From NCBI RefSeq assembly GCF_004342725.1, contig NZ_SMCP01000003.1, positions 103,068 through 167,067 of the forward strand: a DNA stretch of 64,000 nucleotides. The letters are read 5' to 3'. Source of the stretch: Testudinibacter aquarius (GTDB taxonomy: Bacteria; Pseudomonadota; Gammaproteobacteria; Enterobacterales; Pasteurellaceae). Both the position numbers and the translations under genes were made by a program. This document shows, one piece after another, positions 31,578-43,099 of this stretch (within the stretch, counting starts at the first letter, position 1; each line of letters opens with the position of its first letter). The notes beneath the pieces are model-generated. The model worked only from the letters and a program-made list of their open reading frames with translations, had not been told where the DNA came from and made no database searches.

Positions 31578-32132
31578 TTAAACCGCTTTTTCCACTTGGC
31601 GGAACTCCAGCTCCACCGGTGTTGCACGCCCAAAAATCGATACTGATACTTTAATACGGCTTTTATCGTAATCGACCTCTTCAACCGTGCCGTTGAAATC
31701 CATAAATGGACCTTCGGTAACCCGCACTTCTTCGCCCGGTTGGAACAGCGTTTTCGGTCTTGGCTTATCACCATCTTGTTGTAGACGGTTTAAAATCGTA
31801 TCGGCTTCGCGTTTAGAAATCGGCGCAGGTTTGTCTGGCGTACCACCAATGAACCCCATCACACGAGGCACACTACGCACCAAATGCCAAGTGTCATCGT
31901 TCATTTCCATTTGTACCAGTACATAACCGGGGAAGAATTTACGCTCGCTTTTACGACGTTTACCCGCAATATTTTCAACCACTTCTTCAGTTGGCACTAG
32001 CACTTCACCAAACTGATCTTCCATATTATGTTGTTTGATATATTCGATTAATGTTTTCGCTACACGGCCTTCAAAACCGGAGAAAGCCTGTAAAACATAC
32101 CAGCGTTTTATTGGTGCTGTATTCTCGCTCAT
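31578..32132 (-). CDS. nusG: Transcription termination/antitermination factor NusG
   Basis: NusG, 184 residues, binds RNA polymerase through its N-terminal NGN domain (about 1-120; [27 protein letters not shown]) and links it to Rho or the ribosome through the C-terminal KOW domain ([19 protein letters not shown]). It starts three bases from the secE stop, the usual secE-nusG pair. The frame and length match E. coli NusG (181). Confidence 0.97.
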   Translation of the reverse strand: MSENTAPIKRWYVLQAFSGFEGRVAKTLIEYIKQHNMEDQFGEVLVPTEEVVENIAGKRRKSERKFFPGYVLVQMEMNDDTWHLVRSVPRVMGFIGGTPDKPAPISKREADTILNRLQQDGDKPRPKTLFQPGEEVRVTEGPFMDFNGTVEEVDYDKSRIKVSVSIFGRATPVELEFRQVEKAV

Positions 32133-32135
32133 AAA

Positions 32136-32546
32136 TTAAAATCTCAGGTTAGTAATAAAGGAGATAACCGCAATAATCAAGGAATCAAATCCCCAAAGCA
32201 CTAAAGAAGCAACCACGGTTACACCAAAAACAATCAATGTTGTTTGCATAGCCTCGGAGCGTTTCGGCCAAACGATTTTTCTTAATTCACCACGTGACTC
32301 TTTGAAAAAACCAATCGCTTTTTTACCTTGATTAGTGACTGCGACCAGTCCTAAAGCTGCGACCATTAAGATTACCATGGCAACGATACGAATTGCCAAC
32401 GCAAATTGATCGGCAAAATAGGTATTCCCCACCGCAGCAACAACGATCAATAACACAGCTAAAAGCCAAAGCAAATTATTTACTGCTTTGCCTTTACCCT
32501 CATGACTTTCAATAAGTGCTTGTTTTTTAATATTTTCTGAACTCAT
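32136..32546 (-). CDS. secE: Preprotein translocase subunit SecE
   Basis: SecE, 136 residues, is an essential part of the SecYEG channel. Three transmembrane helices are visible (about residues 24-42, 48-68 and 104-128), as in other gammaproteobacteria. The conserved amphipathic stretch before the last helix (GFFKESRGELRKIVWPKRSEA, cited in part as ELRKIVWPKR) is intact. It is the first gene of the secE-nusG pair. Upstream lies the foreign-looking glycosaminoglycan operon instead of tufB and tRNA genes found here in E. coli. Confidence 0.96.
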   Translation of the reverse strand: MSSENIKKQALIESHEGKGKAVNNLLWLLAVLLIVVAAVGNTYFADQFALAIRIVAMVILMVAALGLVAVTNQGKKAIGFFKESRGELRKIVWPKRSEAMQTTLIVFGVTVVASLVLWGFDSLIIAVISFITNLRF

Positions 32547-32890
32547 GCTTTTTATCTATCCGATCCAATGAATAACGGTATATTTTTGAACGAGCGATTG
32601 TAGCACTTTCTTTATGAATTGTGTAGATGGATTATAAGCAAAAACAGGACAAGGACACATCTTGAGCAAAAAACACCCACTTAATAAAGACTGTTTGCTT
32701 ATACCATCCAGCTGGGTGAATGAACGTATGTCAGCTGAATAGCTATTATATAGGTGAATTTAGCCGGATTATGTTCTTTAACATCCTCGAAGCCTCAATA
32801 AAGGCCATAACTTATTGCTACATATCTAGTAATAAGATAAGCGTTTTTCTTAAAAAGTGTGATGTAGTTCTAATTTTAAGATAAAAATGA
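32547..32890. other. Intergenic gap between secE and the GH88 operon
   Basis: This AT-rich stretch is the divergent start region of secE and the GH88 gene. I looked for tRNA genes and for a tuf remnant and saw neither. TACAAT and TATAAT-like hexamers on the minus strand near 32600 and 32630 may serve secE, but I could not pair them with a clear -35. Confidence 0.5.
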
Positions 32891-32946
32891 TTGATAGAGA
32901 AATATATAACTTATAGATTACCACCATAACCGGTTAACGCTATAAG
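32891..32946 (+). promoter_or_regulatory. Promoter and candidate operator of the glycosaminoglycan operon
   Basis: TTGATA (32891-32896), 17 bp and TAGATT (32914-32919) form a fair sigma-70 promoter. An inverted repeat CTTATAG (32910-32916) / CTATAAG (32940-32946) overlaps the -10, and the palindrome TAACCGGTTA lies between the arms at 32927-32936. The adjacent GntR protein is the likely binder. Confidence 0.5.
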
Positions 32947-32969
32947 CTAACATCTTTAAAGAGGATATT

Positions 32970-34157
32970 ATGAGAAATCTTGCTATAGAGCCATTATTAC
33001 AAAGTGAACGCTACTTTAATAATGGTCTTCTATCACAACAAAAAATTGAACACGCTATTCAACGCTGTTTAGATAAAATAGACAGCAACATTGCTAAACT
33101 TGGAGAATTATTTCCTACTCCAGCAACGTTAAACAATACTTACCAACCAATGCCTAATACCGAATGGACTAATGGTTTTTGGACAGGTATTTTATGGCTT
33201 TGTTACGAAGAAACCGGCTTAGAAAAATATCGTATATTAGCTGAAAAACACGTCATTTCATTTTTACATAGAATAGAACACAATATAGAGGTGGACCATC
33301 ATGATTTAGGCTTTCTATATAGTATTTCTTGTGTAAGCGCGTACAAATTGACAGGTTCAGAAATTGCTAAAAAAGCCGCATTATTAGCAGCAGAGAAATT
33401 AATTGGTCGTTATCAAAAAAAAGGTTATTTTATTCAAGCTTGGGGGAATTTAGGTGCACAAGATAACTACCGCCTTATTGTTGATTGCCTACTAAATATT
33501 CCTTTATTATATTGGGCAACAGATATTACAAATAACCCAAAATATAGAGAAGTAGCTGAGAAACATTATAACACAACAATAGATAATGCGATTCGTGATG
33601 ATGCTTCTGCATTTCATACATTCTATTTTGATAACACAACTGGCATGCCACTTTATGGAAAAACGCGCCAAGGTTATTCTGATGACTCAAGTTGGGCAAG
33701 AGGACAATCTTGGCTAATCTATGGTATTGCATTAAATCACAGTTATCATGAACAACTAAAAAACCTACCTCTCTTTAAAGCCGTCAATAATTATTTTCTA
33801 AATCGTTTACCGAAAGACTTTATTTGTTATTGGGATCTAATTTTTCAAGATGGCTCTGGTCAATCTAAAGATTCATCAAGCGCAGCTATTGCAGTATGTG
33901 GAATGAATCTTATGTCACAATTTTTACCTGAAGCAGATTCTTTAAAATTAACTTATAAATATGCGCAACATGCAATACTTGGTAGTTTAATTGATAATTA
34001 TACACAGTTAAAAACAGCTGGTATTACAGCGCTAATTAATGAGGGGGTTTATTCTTGGCACTCTGGAAAAGGTGTAAATGAAGGTAATTTATGGGGCGAT
34101 TATTTCTACTTAGAAGCATTAATTCGTTTTAAAAAGCACTGGAAAATGTATTGGTAA
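32970..34157 (+). CDS. GH88 unsaturated glucuronyl hydrolase
   Basis: This is a 395-residue cytosolic glycoside hydrolase of family 88. It removes the 4,5-unsaturated uronic acid from disaccharides left when lyases cut hyaluronan, chondroitin or similar chains. The alpha/alpha-barrel fold is indicated by WTNGFWTG near residue 66 and repeated helical blocks. Asp112 (HHDLGF) and Asp172 (NYRLIVDC) line up with the two catalytic aspartates known in Bacillus UGL. There is no signal peptide, so the substrate must be imported. The next genes are a mannose-family PTS, the same pairing as in streptococcal hyaluronan loci. The gene is AT-rich and lacks uptake sequences. GAGGA precedes the ATG. Confidence 0.88.
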   Translation: MRNLAIEPLLQSERYFNNGLLSQQKIEHAIQRCLDKIDSNIAKLGELFPTPATLNNTYQPMPNTEWTNGFWTGILWLCYEETGLEKYRILAEKHVISFLHRIEHNIEVDHHDLGFLYSISCVSAYKLTGSEIAKKAALLAAEKLIGRYQKKGYFIQAWGNLGAQDNYRLIVDCLLNIPLLYWATDITNNPKYREVAEKHYNTTIDNAIRDDASAFHTFYFDNTTGMPLYGKTRQGYSDDSSWARGQSWLIYGIALNHSYHEQLKNLPLFKAVNNYFLNRLPKDFICYWDLIFQDGSGQSKDSSSAAIAVCGMNLMSQFLPEADSLKLTYKYAQHAILGSLIDNYTQLKTAGITALINEGVYSWHSGKGVNEGNLWGDYFYLEALIRFKKHWKMYW

Positions 34158-34166
34158 GGAGAAAAT

Positions 34167-34664
34167 ATGACAACACCAAACATCAAAATGGTCCGCATTG
34201 ATGAGCGTTTAATTCATGGGCAAGGACAACTTTGGATTAAAAATTTAGGCGTAAATTTAGTTATTTGTGCAAACGATCAAGTTTCCACTGACGAATTTCA
34301 ACAAACTTTGATGAAAACAGTTATACCAGAAGATGTTGGCGTCCGTTTTTGGACTATAGAAAAAACTGCTGAAGTTATTCATAAAGCAGCACCACATCAA
34401 ACTATTTTCGTCATCGTTGCATCTGTTGCTGATGCTAAAAAATTATGTGAACTTGGCTTCCCAATGACAGAATTGAACATTGGAAATATTCATCATGCTG
34501 AAAACAAACAAAAAATCTCACAATTTATCTATCTAAGTACAAATGAAAAAATGGATTTACAAGAACTACAACAAAAATATCATATAAAATTTAATACAAA
34601 AACGTCCCCAGTTTCTAATGATGGGGTGCAAGACATCGATAACTTATTAAAAGCAATTCAATAA
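34167..34664 (+). CDS. PTS mannose/N-acetylgalactosamine-family IIB subunit
   Basis: This is a 165-residue IIB domain protein of the mannose PTS family. His17 in RIDERLIHGQ is the phosphorylation site that receives phosphate from IIA and passes it to the incoming sugar. The GNIHH and FIYLS segments match AgaB/AgaV-like proteins. It is cytosolic and bound to IIC/IID at work. It starts nine bases after the GH88 stop with AAGGAG before the ATG. The likely cargo is an unsaturated glycosaminoglycan disaccharide, inferred from context. Confidence 0.88.
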   Translation: MTTPNIKMVRIDERLIHGQGQLWIKNLGVNLVICANDQVSTDEFQQTLMKTVIPEDVGVRFWTIEKTAEVIHKAAPHQTIFVIVASVADAKKLCELGFPMTELNIGNIHHAENKQKISQFIYLSTNEKMDLQELQQKYHIKFNTKTSPVSNDGVQDIDNLLKAIQ

Positions 34665-34676
34665 GGAGTAATTAAA

Positions 34677-35474
34677 ATGGAAATTACGCTAATTCAAGGC
34701 CTTCTCATAGGGCTTGTTACTGCATTTTGCTATTCAGGAATGTTACTTGGCATTTATACCAACCGAGCAATTGTGATGTCTTTTTTTGTTGGGCTAATTT
34801 TGGGTGATTTACCAACTGCAATTATTTTTGGTGCACTTGCAGAACTTGCATATATGGGGTTTGGTGTAGGTGCTGGCGGCACTGTTCCACCTAATCCTGT
34901 TGGCCCGGGTATTGTTGGTACAATTATGGTCATTACACTAAAAGATCAAGGTGTAACACCAGAGTCCGCATTGGCACTTTCTTTCCCATTTGCGGTGTTA
35001 TTCCAATTTGTTTCGACCGCTCTTTATACCGCTTTCGCAGGATTACCTCGTTGGACATCAAAAGCTATTCAGGAAGGGAGATATTCTAAATTTCACTTGT
35101 TAGCTAATGCGACTTATATTGGTTTTGCTATCACCGGTTTCTTTATCGGCTTAGCTGCTGCATTAAGTCGCCCAGCACTACAAGCTTTTGTAGAAGCTCT
35201 ACCACAATGGCTAATTAATGGGTTTGCCGTTGCTGGTGGCTTAATCCCGGCGATTGGTTTTGCAATGATCCTTTCTGTAATGATAAAAAAGCAACTTATT
35301 CCATATCTATTACTAGGCTATGTCTGTATTGCTTATTTAAAACTTCCGACAATGGCAGTCGCACTAGTAGGTGGTATTTTTGCCTGCATCTATTACTTTA
35401 ATAAAAGTAATAATAATGACCAACAATCCCAAGTAACCATGAATAGTAAAGAGGACTTTAACGATGGAATCTAA
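34677..35474 (+). CDS. PTS mannose/N-acetylgalactosamine-family IIC subunit
   Basis: This is a 265-residue integral membrane subunit (AgaW/ManY-like) with about seven or eight hydrophobic segments. The family stretch GDLPTAIIFGALAELAYMG, cited in part as LAELAYMG, near residues 53-62 and GAGGTVPPNPVGPGIVGT are clear; the latter forms the sugar-path loop. Together with IID it makes the channel that moves and phosphorylates the sugar. The short polar tail (residues 240-265) is unusual for its Asn/Gln content. Its stop overlaps the start of IID by 11 bases. Confidence 0.88.
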   Translation: MEITLIQGLLIGLVTAFCYSGMLLGIYTNRAIVMSFFVGLILGDLPTAIIFGALAELAYMGFGVGAGGTVPPNPVGPGIVGTIMVITLKDQGVTPESALALSFPFAVLFQFVSTALYTAFAGLPRWTSKAIQEGRYSKFHLLANATYIGFAITGFFIGLAAALSRPALQAFVEALPQWLINGFAVAGGLIPAIGFAMILSVMIKKQLIPYLLLGYVCIAYLKLPTMAVALVGGIFACIYYFNKSNNNDQQSQVTMNSKEDFNDGI

Positions 35475-36279
35475 GCAACCGATACTAACAAAAAGAGATT
35501 ATTTTATTACATCTATCCGCTCTTATTTGTTACAAAGTGCATTTAACTATACAGCTTATCAAGGTGTGAGCTATTTGAATGTTATTTTTCCTGCATTACG
35601 TAAAATCTATCACAATGATCAAGCAAAATTAAAGGAAGTTGCCACTGCTAATCTGGAGTTTTATAACACAAATCCTCATATGGTACCTTTTGTAACAAAT
35701 ATGCAATTGGCGATGTATGACAATGGTCAGGATGTCACTACAGCACGCAGTATTAAAATGGCTATGATGGGACCATTGGCAGGCGTAGGCGACTCCATTG
35801 CACAATTTGGTCTAGCGCCACTTTTTTCTACAATTTTTGCAGGTCTTGCCCTTGATGGATTAGGTTTTGCACCTATGGGCTATTGGTTTGCGATGATATT
35901 ATCATTATTAGTATTACGATTAAGTATGGGGACACTCGGCTATCGTTTAGGAACGAGTGCAATTCAATCGCTTAGTGATCAAATTGGTAGAGTATCAGAA
36001 GCAGCTAGTATCGTGGGCGTTACAGTTATCGCGGGATTAGCAACACTCTTTGTTAAAGCCAAAATTGCGCTAGAATACACCACTATATTAGATACAGGGG
36101 AAAAACAAGTTGTAGCATTCCAAACGATTTTAGATAAAATTATGCCAAATTTACTACCAGTATTAGTTACTATTCTTGTTTATTATCTATTGAAAAAACG
36201 TAATTGGAATACTTACCAACTTTTGTTCCTATTGTTTGGTATAGGTATAGCCGCTTCTTCATTAGGTATTTTACAGTAA
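35464..36279 (+). CDS. PTS mannose/N-acetylgalactosamine-family IID subunit
   Basis: This is the 271-residue partner membrane subunit (AgaD/ManZ-like). It opens with LTKRDYFITSIRSYLLQSAFNY, cited in part as RSYLLQSAFNY, the usual IID start, and contains MMGPLAGVGDSIAQ near residues 97-110, a family hallmark. Hydrophobic helices fill the middle and the C-terminus. Translation is coupled to IIC by overlap. After the stop comes a 262-base gap with a very GC-rich palindrome before the IIA gene. Confidence 0.88.
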   Translation: MESKQPILTKRDYFITSIRSYLLQSAFNYTAYQGVSYLNVIFPALRKIYHNDQAKLKEVATANLEFYNTNPHMVPFVTNMQLAMYDNGQDVTTARSIKMAMMGPLAGVGDSIAQFGLAPLFSTIFAGLALDGLGFAPMGYWFAMILSLLVLRLSMGTLGYRLGTSAIQSLSDQIGRVSEAASIVGVTVIAGLATLFVKAKIALEYTTILDTGEKQVVAFQTILDKIMPNLLPVLVTILVYYLLKKRNWNTYQLLFLLFGIGIAASSLGILQ

Positions 36280-36298
36280 CCTAGAGAACTGCTTTTAT

Positions 36299-36331
36299 CC
36301 AGCAGAGGTGGGGGCCCCCACCTTCCTCTGG
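36299..36331. other. GC-rich palindrome in the PTS intergenic gap
   Basis: AGGTGGGGGCCCCCACCT at 36306-36323 is a perfect 18-base palindrome, flanked by a second pairing layer (CCAG / CTGG). It sits in an AT-rich gap (36280-36541) that otherwise shows no gene. With no T run it is a poor intrinsic terminator; an RNA processing or stability hairpin, or a protein site, is possible. Confidence 0.6.
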
Positions 36332-36541
36332 CATCACCTTACGGCGGTTCATATTAATTCTAAAACTGCCTATGTAACGATAGACTCATTCAGAAGATCT
36401 TTGTGGTTATTTATCTATTCCTAATCTAGTTACTACATAAATTCTCATATTGTAGATAAATGATTATTACAGGCAAAATGGAATGAAATAAAGCTATTCA
36501 TAAAAAGCGATTTAGTAATATAAAAATTTAAGGAAATAAAG

Positions 36542-36979
36542 ATGATTGGTATTATATTGACAGGACACGGCGAATTTGCAACAGGTTTGGCAGATTCATT
36601 ACAAATGATAGCTGGTAACCAAACACATTTTCAAGCTATACCTTTTAAACAGAATGCCTCCCTTCACGAATTTGAAAAATCATTAGAACATGCAATAGAC
36701 GTATTATTGGAAGAGACTGATGGCGTAGTTATTTTTACAGATATTCTTGGTGGTACACCATTTAAAACAGCAATATCGGTTACACAAAAAGTAGAAAATA
36801 TAGAAGTATTATGTGGTACAAATCTACCGATGTTAATTGAAATAGCTATGGCTAGAGACTTTGAGAGTTCAGTTTCTGAATTAGCACAACAGGCTATAGG
36901 TATTGGAAAAGAAACTATTTTATTAGCTTCCGTGATGACTCGACAGAAAATAATTAATAATTGTGAAGAAGGTATTTAG
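36542..36979 (+). CDS. PTS mannose/N-acetylgalactosamine-family IIA subunit
   Basis: This is a 145-residue IIA protein (AgaF/ManX N-domain-like). His9 in ILTGHGEFATG is the active phosphorylation site, taking phosphate from HPr. FTDILGGTPF near residues 64-73 is the conserved family loop. It completes the IIA-IIB-IIC-IID set, so no outside subunit is needed. The gene is parted from IID by a 262-base gap, which may allow different expression. AAGGA precedes the ATG. The regulator gene follows after 75 bases. Confidence 0.88.
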   Translation: MIGIILTGHGEFATGLADSLQMIAGNQTHFQAIPFKQNASLHEFEKSLEHAIDVLLEETDGVVIFTDILGGTPFKTAISVTQKVENIEVLCGTNLPMLIEIAMARDFESSVSELAQQAIGIGKETILLASVMTRQKIINNCEEGI

Positions 36980-37054
36980 TTTGCTATTTATTTTTTCTTA
37001 CGTCTATGATAGAGTCTTAAATATCTTATTGTTATATTTCCTTAGGAGTTTATT

Positions 37055-37765
37055 TTGTTACCAAAATATGAAAAAATTAAGAGGGATATTATTGCTGACA
37101 TTGAAAATAGTATTTTTTTACCTGGTGATAAAATTTATTCAGAAAATAATTTAAAGCAAAAATATAATGCAAGTAATACAACTGTCGTAAAAGCTTTAAA
37201 TGATTTAGTCAGTGATGGATACGTTATTCGCAGACAGGGTATTGGTACTTTTGTACGCCGTAATATACGCCATAAAAAAGTATTGCTCAGTGAGATTTCC
37301 CCCCTACATTCGCATAGTACATCCATTGAGAAAACAGAAACTACAGTTCTTCCAGCGAGCCAAAATCCCGTAATTTCAATAAAATTAGGGAGTAAAAATG
37401 GTTTAGAGCCGGTTATCAAAATAATACAAACTTCTCTTTTGAATGATAAAATTTGGAAAATTCAAAACCGCTATATTTTAGCCCATCGTTTATCGCCGGA
37501 AATGATTGAGCATATCCAGCAGGGAGCCAGCTTATCTGATGAGCTTCATTTAGAAAGCAATATGGCTAATTTACCTATGAAAATGCAAATCAAAGCTGTG
37601 AAACTACCTGCTGATATAGCAGAAACTCAAGAAATATCTAAAGGCGAAGAGATCACATTAATCAAAATTGAACGCTTAATTTATAATTTAGAACGCTCAC
37701 CTATTGAGTTTAGCGAAAGCTTTATTTGCCCAGAACATTACGCTATAGAGGTGATATCTGAATGA
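37055..37765 (+). CDS. GntR/HutC-family regulator of the glycosaminoglycan operon
   Basis: This is a 236-residue GntR-family repressor of the HutC branch. The winged helix lies in residues 1-70 (YEKIKRDIIADIE, LPGDKIYSENNL, GYVIRRQGIGTFV). A UTRA ligand domain fills about 95-236 and ends with ERSPIEFSESFICPEHY, cited in part as PIEFSESFICPEHY. I accept a TTG start at 37055 since AGGAG lies six bases before it and the protein start fits the family. As the last gene beside the PTS it most likely senses the imported disaccharide phosphate and controls the operon promoter. Confidence 0.85.
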   Translation: MLPKYEKIKRDIIADIENSIFLPGDKIYSENNLKQKYNASNTTVVKALNDLVSDGYVIRRQGIGTFVRRNIRHKKVLLSEISPLHSHSTSIEKTETTVLPASQNPVISIKLGSKNGLEPVIKIIQTSLLNDKIWKIQNRYILAHRLSPEMIEHIQQGASLSDELHLESNMANLPMKMQIKAVKLPADIAETQEISKGEEITLIKIERLIYNLERSPIEFSESFICPEHYAIEVISE

Positions 37766-37800
37766 TTAGATGTACAAGCAAAAACTCTGCAAACTAAATA

Positions 37801-37830
37801 AAGAAGGCGTATCAAACGATACGCCTTCTT
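37801..37830. terminator. Bidirectional terminator between the GntR gene and tuf
   Basis: AAGAAGGCGTATC, loop AAAC, GATACGCCTTCTT is a perfect 13-bp stem. It serves the plus-strand GntR gene and the minus-strand tuf. Confidence 0.88.
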
Positions 37831-37846
37831 AGCTTATTTAATCAAA

Positions 37847-39043
<1,197 letters not shown>

Positions 39044-39090
39044 TTATGTAAAGTCTACAAGCCAAACGGCTTGTAGATTTGTTTAATAAA

Positions 39091-41196
39091 TTACTTCGCT
39101 TTGCGTGCTTCGATTACAGCATTTGCCACGCTAGTCGGTGCTTCAGCATACTTCAATGGTTCCATTGAATAAGAAGCGCGACCTTGGGTTTGCGAACGAA
39201 GGTCTGTTGCATAACCAAACATCTCCGAAAGTGGAACTTCGGCATTGATTTTTACAACAAATTCATTACTTTCTTGGCCATTCACTAAAGCACGACGACG
39301 GCTCAAGTCACCGATAACGTCACCGACATAATCCGGTGGTGTTTCTACTTCAACTTTCATGATCGGCTCAAGCAATACTGGCTTCGCTTTCATATAGCCA
39401 GATTTGAACGCTAATGAGGCTGCCAATTTAAACGCTAACTCAGAGGAGTCAACATCATGGTAAGAACCGAAGTGCAAACGCACACCCAGATCAACAACAG
39501 GATAACCTGCTAATGGACCGGATTTCAATTGTTCCTGAATACCTTTATCAACTGCTGGGATGTATTCGCCAGGAATCACACCACCTTTGATTTCGTTCAC
39601 GAACTCATATCCCGGACCTTCCGGCTCTAACGGATACAGATCGATCACCACATGACCGTATTGACCACGACCACCGGATTGTTTAGCGTGCTTACCTTCA
39701 ACGTCTTTAACCGTGTCACGAATAGTTTCACGATAAGAAACTTGTGGTTTACCGATATTCGCTTCTACTTTAAATTCACGACGCATACGGTCAACCAAGA
39801 TATCCAAGTGCAATTCACCCATACCGGAAATGATGGTTTCGCCCGATTCTTCATCAGTATGAACACGGAATGAAGGATCTTCTTGTGCCAAACGTCCCAG
39901 AGCGATACCCATTTTTTCTTGGTCAGCTTTGGTTTTTGGTTCAACTGCAACCGAAATAACCGGCTCAGGGAACTCCATACGCTCAAGGATAATTGGCGCA
40001 TTTTGGTCACACAATGTATCACCGGTACCCACATCTTTCAAACCGATTGCCGCAGCAATATCGCCCGCACGAACTTCTTTGATCTCTTCACGCTTGTTGG
40101 CATGCATCTGAACGATACGACCAAAACGCTCACGTTTTTGTTTCACTGAGTTCATCACGCTATCACCGGAGTTGATCACACCGGAATAAACACGGAAGAA
40201 AGTTAAGTTCCCTACAAACGGGTCAGTTGCAATTTTAAACGCCAATGCAGAGAACGGCTCATCATCAGATGGATGACGCTCACCTTCGGTTTCGTCTAAA
40301 TTGATGCCTTTAATCGCTGGTACGTCCGTCGGCGCTGGTAAATATTCGATTACCGCATCCAACATCGCTTGCACGCCTTTGTTTTTAAACGCAGAACCAC
40401 AAGTAACCAAAATAATTTCGCTGTTCAAGGCACGTTGACGTAAGCCGAATTTGATCTCTTCTTCAGTCAGCTCTTCCCCGCCCAAATATTTTTCCATCAA
40501 CTCTTCAGAAGCTTCAGCGGCGGATTCGATCAAATTTTGTTGCCATTCTTCAGCTAAATCTTGTAATTCAGCCGGGATGTCTTCGTAAGTGAAGGTCATA
40601 CCTTGATCAGCTTCGTTCCAGTTGATTGCTTTCATTTTCACCAAGTCGATCACGCCTTTGAAGTTCTCTTCAGCACCGACTGGTAATTGCAAAGGTACAG
40701 CATTGCCGCCCAAACGAGATTTAATTTGTTCAACCACGCGCAGGAAGTTAGCACCGGTACGGTCCATCTTATTAACAAAAGCAATACGTGGAACCTTATA
40801 TTTGTTTGCTTGACGCCATACAGTTTCTGACTGAGGTTGCACACCACCCACAGCACAATACACCATTACCGCACCATCAAGTACACGCATTGAACGCTCT
40901 ACTTCGATAGTGAAGTCAACGTGTCCCGGGGTATCAATAACATTAATACGATGTTGTTCGAACTGATTGGACATTCCTCTCCAGAATGCCGTTGTAGCCG
41001 CAGAAGTAATAGTAATTCCACGCTCTTGCTCTTGTTCCATCCAGTCCATGGTGGCGGCACCATCATGCACCTCACCAATCTTATGACTGACACCGGTATA
41101 GAACAAAATACGTTCACTCGTCGTTGTTTTACCTGCGTCGATATGAGCACTGATACCGATATTACGATAACGCTCAATTGGAGTTGTTCTAGCCAC
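39091..41196 (-). CDS. fusA: Elongation factor G
   Basis: EF-G, 701 residues, drives ribosome translocation with GTP and also helps split ribosomes. The G1 loop [13 protein letters not shown] is at residues 18-30, then [17 protein letters not shown], cited in part as [12 protein letters not shown], and NKMDRTGA. Domains II to V are complete. Its length fits fusA rather than the shorter paralogues. It lies between rpsG and tuf with short gaps of 94 and 59 bases. Confidence 0.98.
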   Translation of the reverse strand: MARTTPIERYRNIGISAHIDAGKTTTSERILFYTGVSHKIGEVHDGAATMDWMEQEQERGITITSAATTAFWRGMSNQFEQHRINVIDTPGHVDFTIEVERSMRVLDGAVMVYCAVGGVQPQSETVWRQANKYKVPRIAFVNKMDRTGANFLRVVEQIKSRLGGNAVPLQLPVGAEENFKGVIDLVKMKAINWNEADQGMTFTYEDIPAELQDLAEEWQQNLIESAAEASEELMEKYLGGEELTEEEIKFGLRQRALNSEIILVTCGSAFKNKGVQAMLDAVIEYLPAPTDVPAIKGINLDETEGERHPSDDEPFSALAFKIATDPFVGNLTFFRVYSGVINSGDSVMNSVKQKRERFGRIVQMHANKREEIKEVRAGDIAAAIGLKDVGTGDTLCDQNAPIILERMEFPEPVISVAVEPKTKADQEKMGIALGRLAQEDPSFRVHTDEESGETIISGMGELHLDILVDRMRREFKVEANIGKPQVSYRETIRDTVKDVEGKHAKQSGGRGQYGHVVIDLYPLEPEGPGYEFVNEIKGGVIPGEYIPAVDKGIQEQLKSGPLAGYPVVDLGVRLHFGSYHDVDSSELAFKLAASLAFKSGYMKAKPVLLEPIMKVEVETPPDYVGDVIGDLSRRRALVNGQESNEFVVKINAEVPLSEMFGYATDLRSQTQGRASYSMEPLKYAEAPTSVANAVIEARKAK

Positions 41197-41290
41197 GATT
41201 ATTTCCTCTCGTTAGGCGTTGAAAAAAATGTTCTTTTGAAACAGGCTTGAAAAAATCAAGCCTGTCATGCGAATCAACAATATCGGGGTA

Positions 41291-41788
<498 letters not shown>

Positions 41789-41870
41789 TTACCCAAAACT
41801 CTATGACTGGAGTTATGGTTAATATTATGCTTAAAAATATGAACGTTTGGCCTTACTTAACGGAGTTCCA

Positions 41871-42260
<390 letters not shown>

Positions 42261-42324
42261 TTATTAATATTATTCATAAAAGAATGTAAAAGATAAATCC
42301 ACCCAATAATAGAGTGGACGCCGA

Positions 42325-42354
42325 ATTTTAGACGTTGAAAGGGTGAATGTCAAG
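42325..42354 (-). promoter_or_regulatory. Promoter of the str operon
   Basis: A perfect -35 TTGACA (42349-42354), a 17-bp spacer and TAAAAT (42325-42330) lie on the minus strand, 80 bases before rpsL. This is close to consensus and suits a strongly expressed ribosomal operon. Confidence 0.88.
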
Positions 42355-42440
42355 GATTAGCGCACAATGGCACTGATTATTTTCTGCTCAGCGTACAAGA
42401 AGATTGTTTCAGACCGCACTTTAATCTTCGCGTGGTGGCT

Positions 42441-42731
42441 TCAACGAGTAAATTGTGGGGTGTAACGCTCAGTCAGCACTACCCAATCGGACAAATTCAG
42501 CGCTTTGACGCTCAAATTTGGTGCTAACTGCGTGAGGCAAAGATTACGTGCCTCCAAATCCTGCTGTAATACATACAAATCCGCTTTGCAATCCGCTAAA
42601 ACTGACGCATGTTTAAACAATGCCCACACACCGTCTTGCCAAAAAAGTAAGGCATCATTACAGCTTGCTGATTGAGCATATTGTTCGAATAAGTGCAAAT
42701 CGTAACTTGCATGGGCGAAAGTATACAGCAT
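42441..42731 (-). CDS. tusB: Sulfurtransferase complex subunit TusB
   Basis: TusB, 96 residues, belongs to the DsrH family. With TusC and TusD it relays sulfur from TusA to TusE and MnmA for 2-thiouridine in tRNA. The sequence opens MLYTFAHASYDLHLFEQ and has the LLFWQDGVWAL motif near residues 28-38. It is 8 bases after tusC on the minus strand and upstream of rpsL, the same order as in E. coli. It is diverged, as TusB often is. Confidence 0.88.
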   Translation of the reverse strand: MLYTFAHASYDLHLFEQYAQSASCNDALLFWQDGVWALFKHASVLADCKADLYVLQQDLEARNLCLTQLAPNLSVKALNLSDWVVLTERYTPQFTR

Positions 42732-42739
42732 TATTTTCT

Positions 42740-43099
42740 CTAAAAAGTCAGCACTTTTTCAGCAGTGGCAAGCTTTTGCATTAGTTTATTAAGTGGCAGT
42801 CGCTGAGTCTGAATTAAGCCGTTCCGGTTATTCATGCCAAAACTGTGCCAAGCCTCTTCAGCAGCATAGCGTTGTTCAATGTCATACAGATCCAACAGCT
42901 TAAATGCTGCTGAGCTGTCTTTTTGCATTAACAAGTGCGGTTGCAGCGCTGAACTGAGATTCAACACCCCATCTTCAATAAAAAACACGCCGATATCCTC
43001 TGCTTCCGCAAAGGCAGTTGCTGCCAATAGGGCATCTAATCCTTCTCTGCTGGCGGCAGAAGCAAATGGCGATTGAGTAAACACAAATGCCAATTTCAT
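42740..43099 (-). CDS. tusC: Sulfurtransferase complex subunit TusC
   Basis: TusC, 119 residues, is the DsrF-family member of the TusBCD hexamer. FTQSPFASAASREGLDALLA, cited in part as SPFASAASREGLDALLA, near residues 10-26 is the family start pattern and FIEDGVLNL near 40-48 follows. It overlaps tusD by four bases (translational coupling). It does not carry the catalytic cysteine; that is in TusD. Confidence 0.92.
   Translation of the reverse strand: MKLAFVFTQSPFASAASREGLDALLAATAFAEAEDIGVFFIEDGVLNLSSALQPHLLMQKDSSAAFKLLDLYDIEQRYAAEEAWHSFGMNNRNGLIQTQRLPLNKLMQKLATAEKVLTF

Noticed and set aside
32547-32969. tRNA genes or a tufB remnant before secE
   Set aside because: E. coli has them in this position, but I found no cloverleaf and no EF-Tu coding fragment here.
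36963-37154. 63-residue hydrophobic open frame over the GntR start
   Set aside because: It overlaps the regulator gene in another frame, has no clear ribosome site and looks like AT-rich chance coding.
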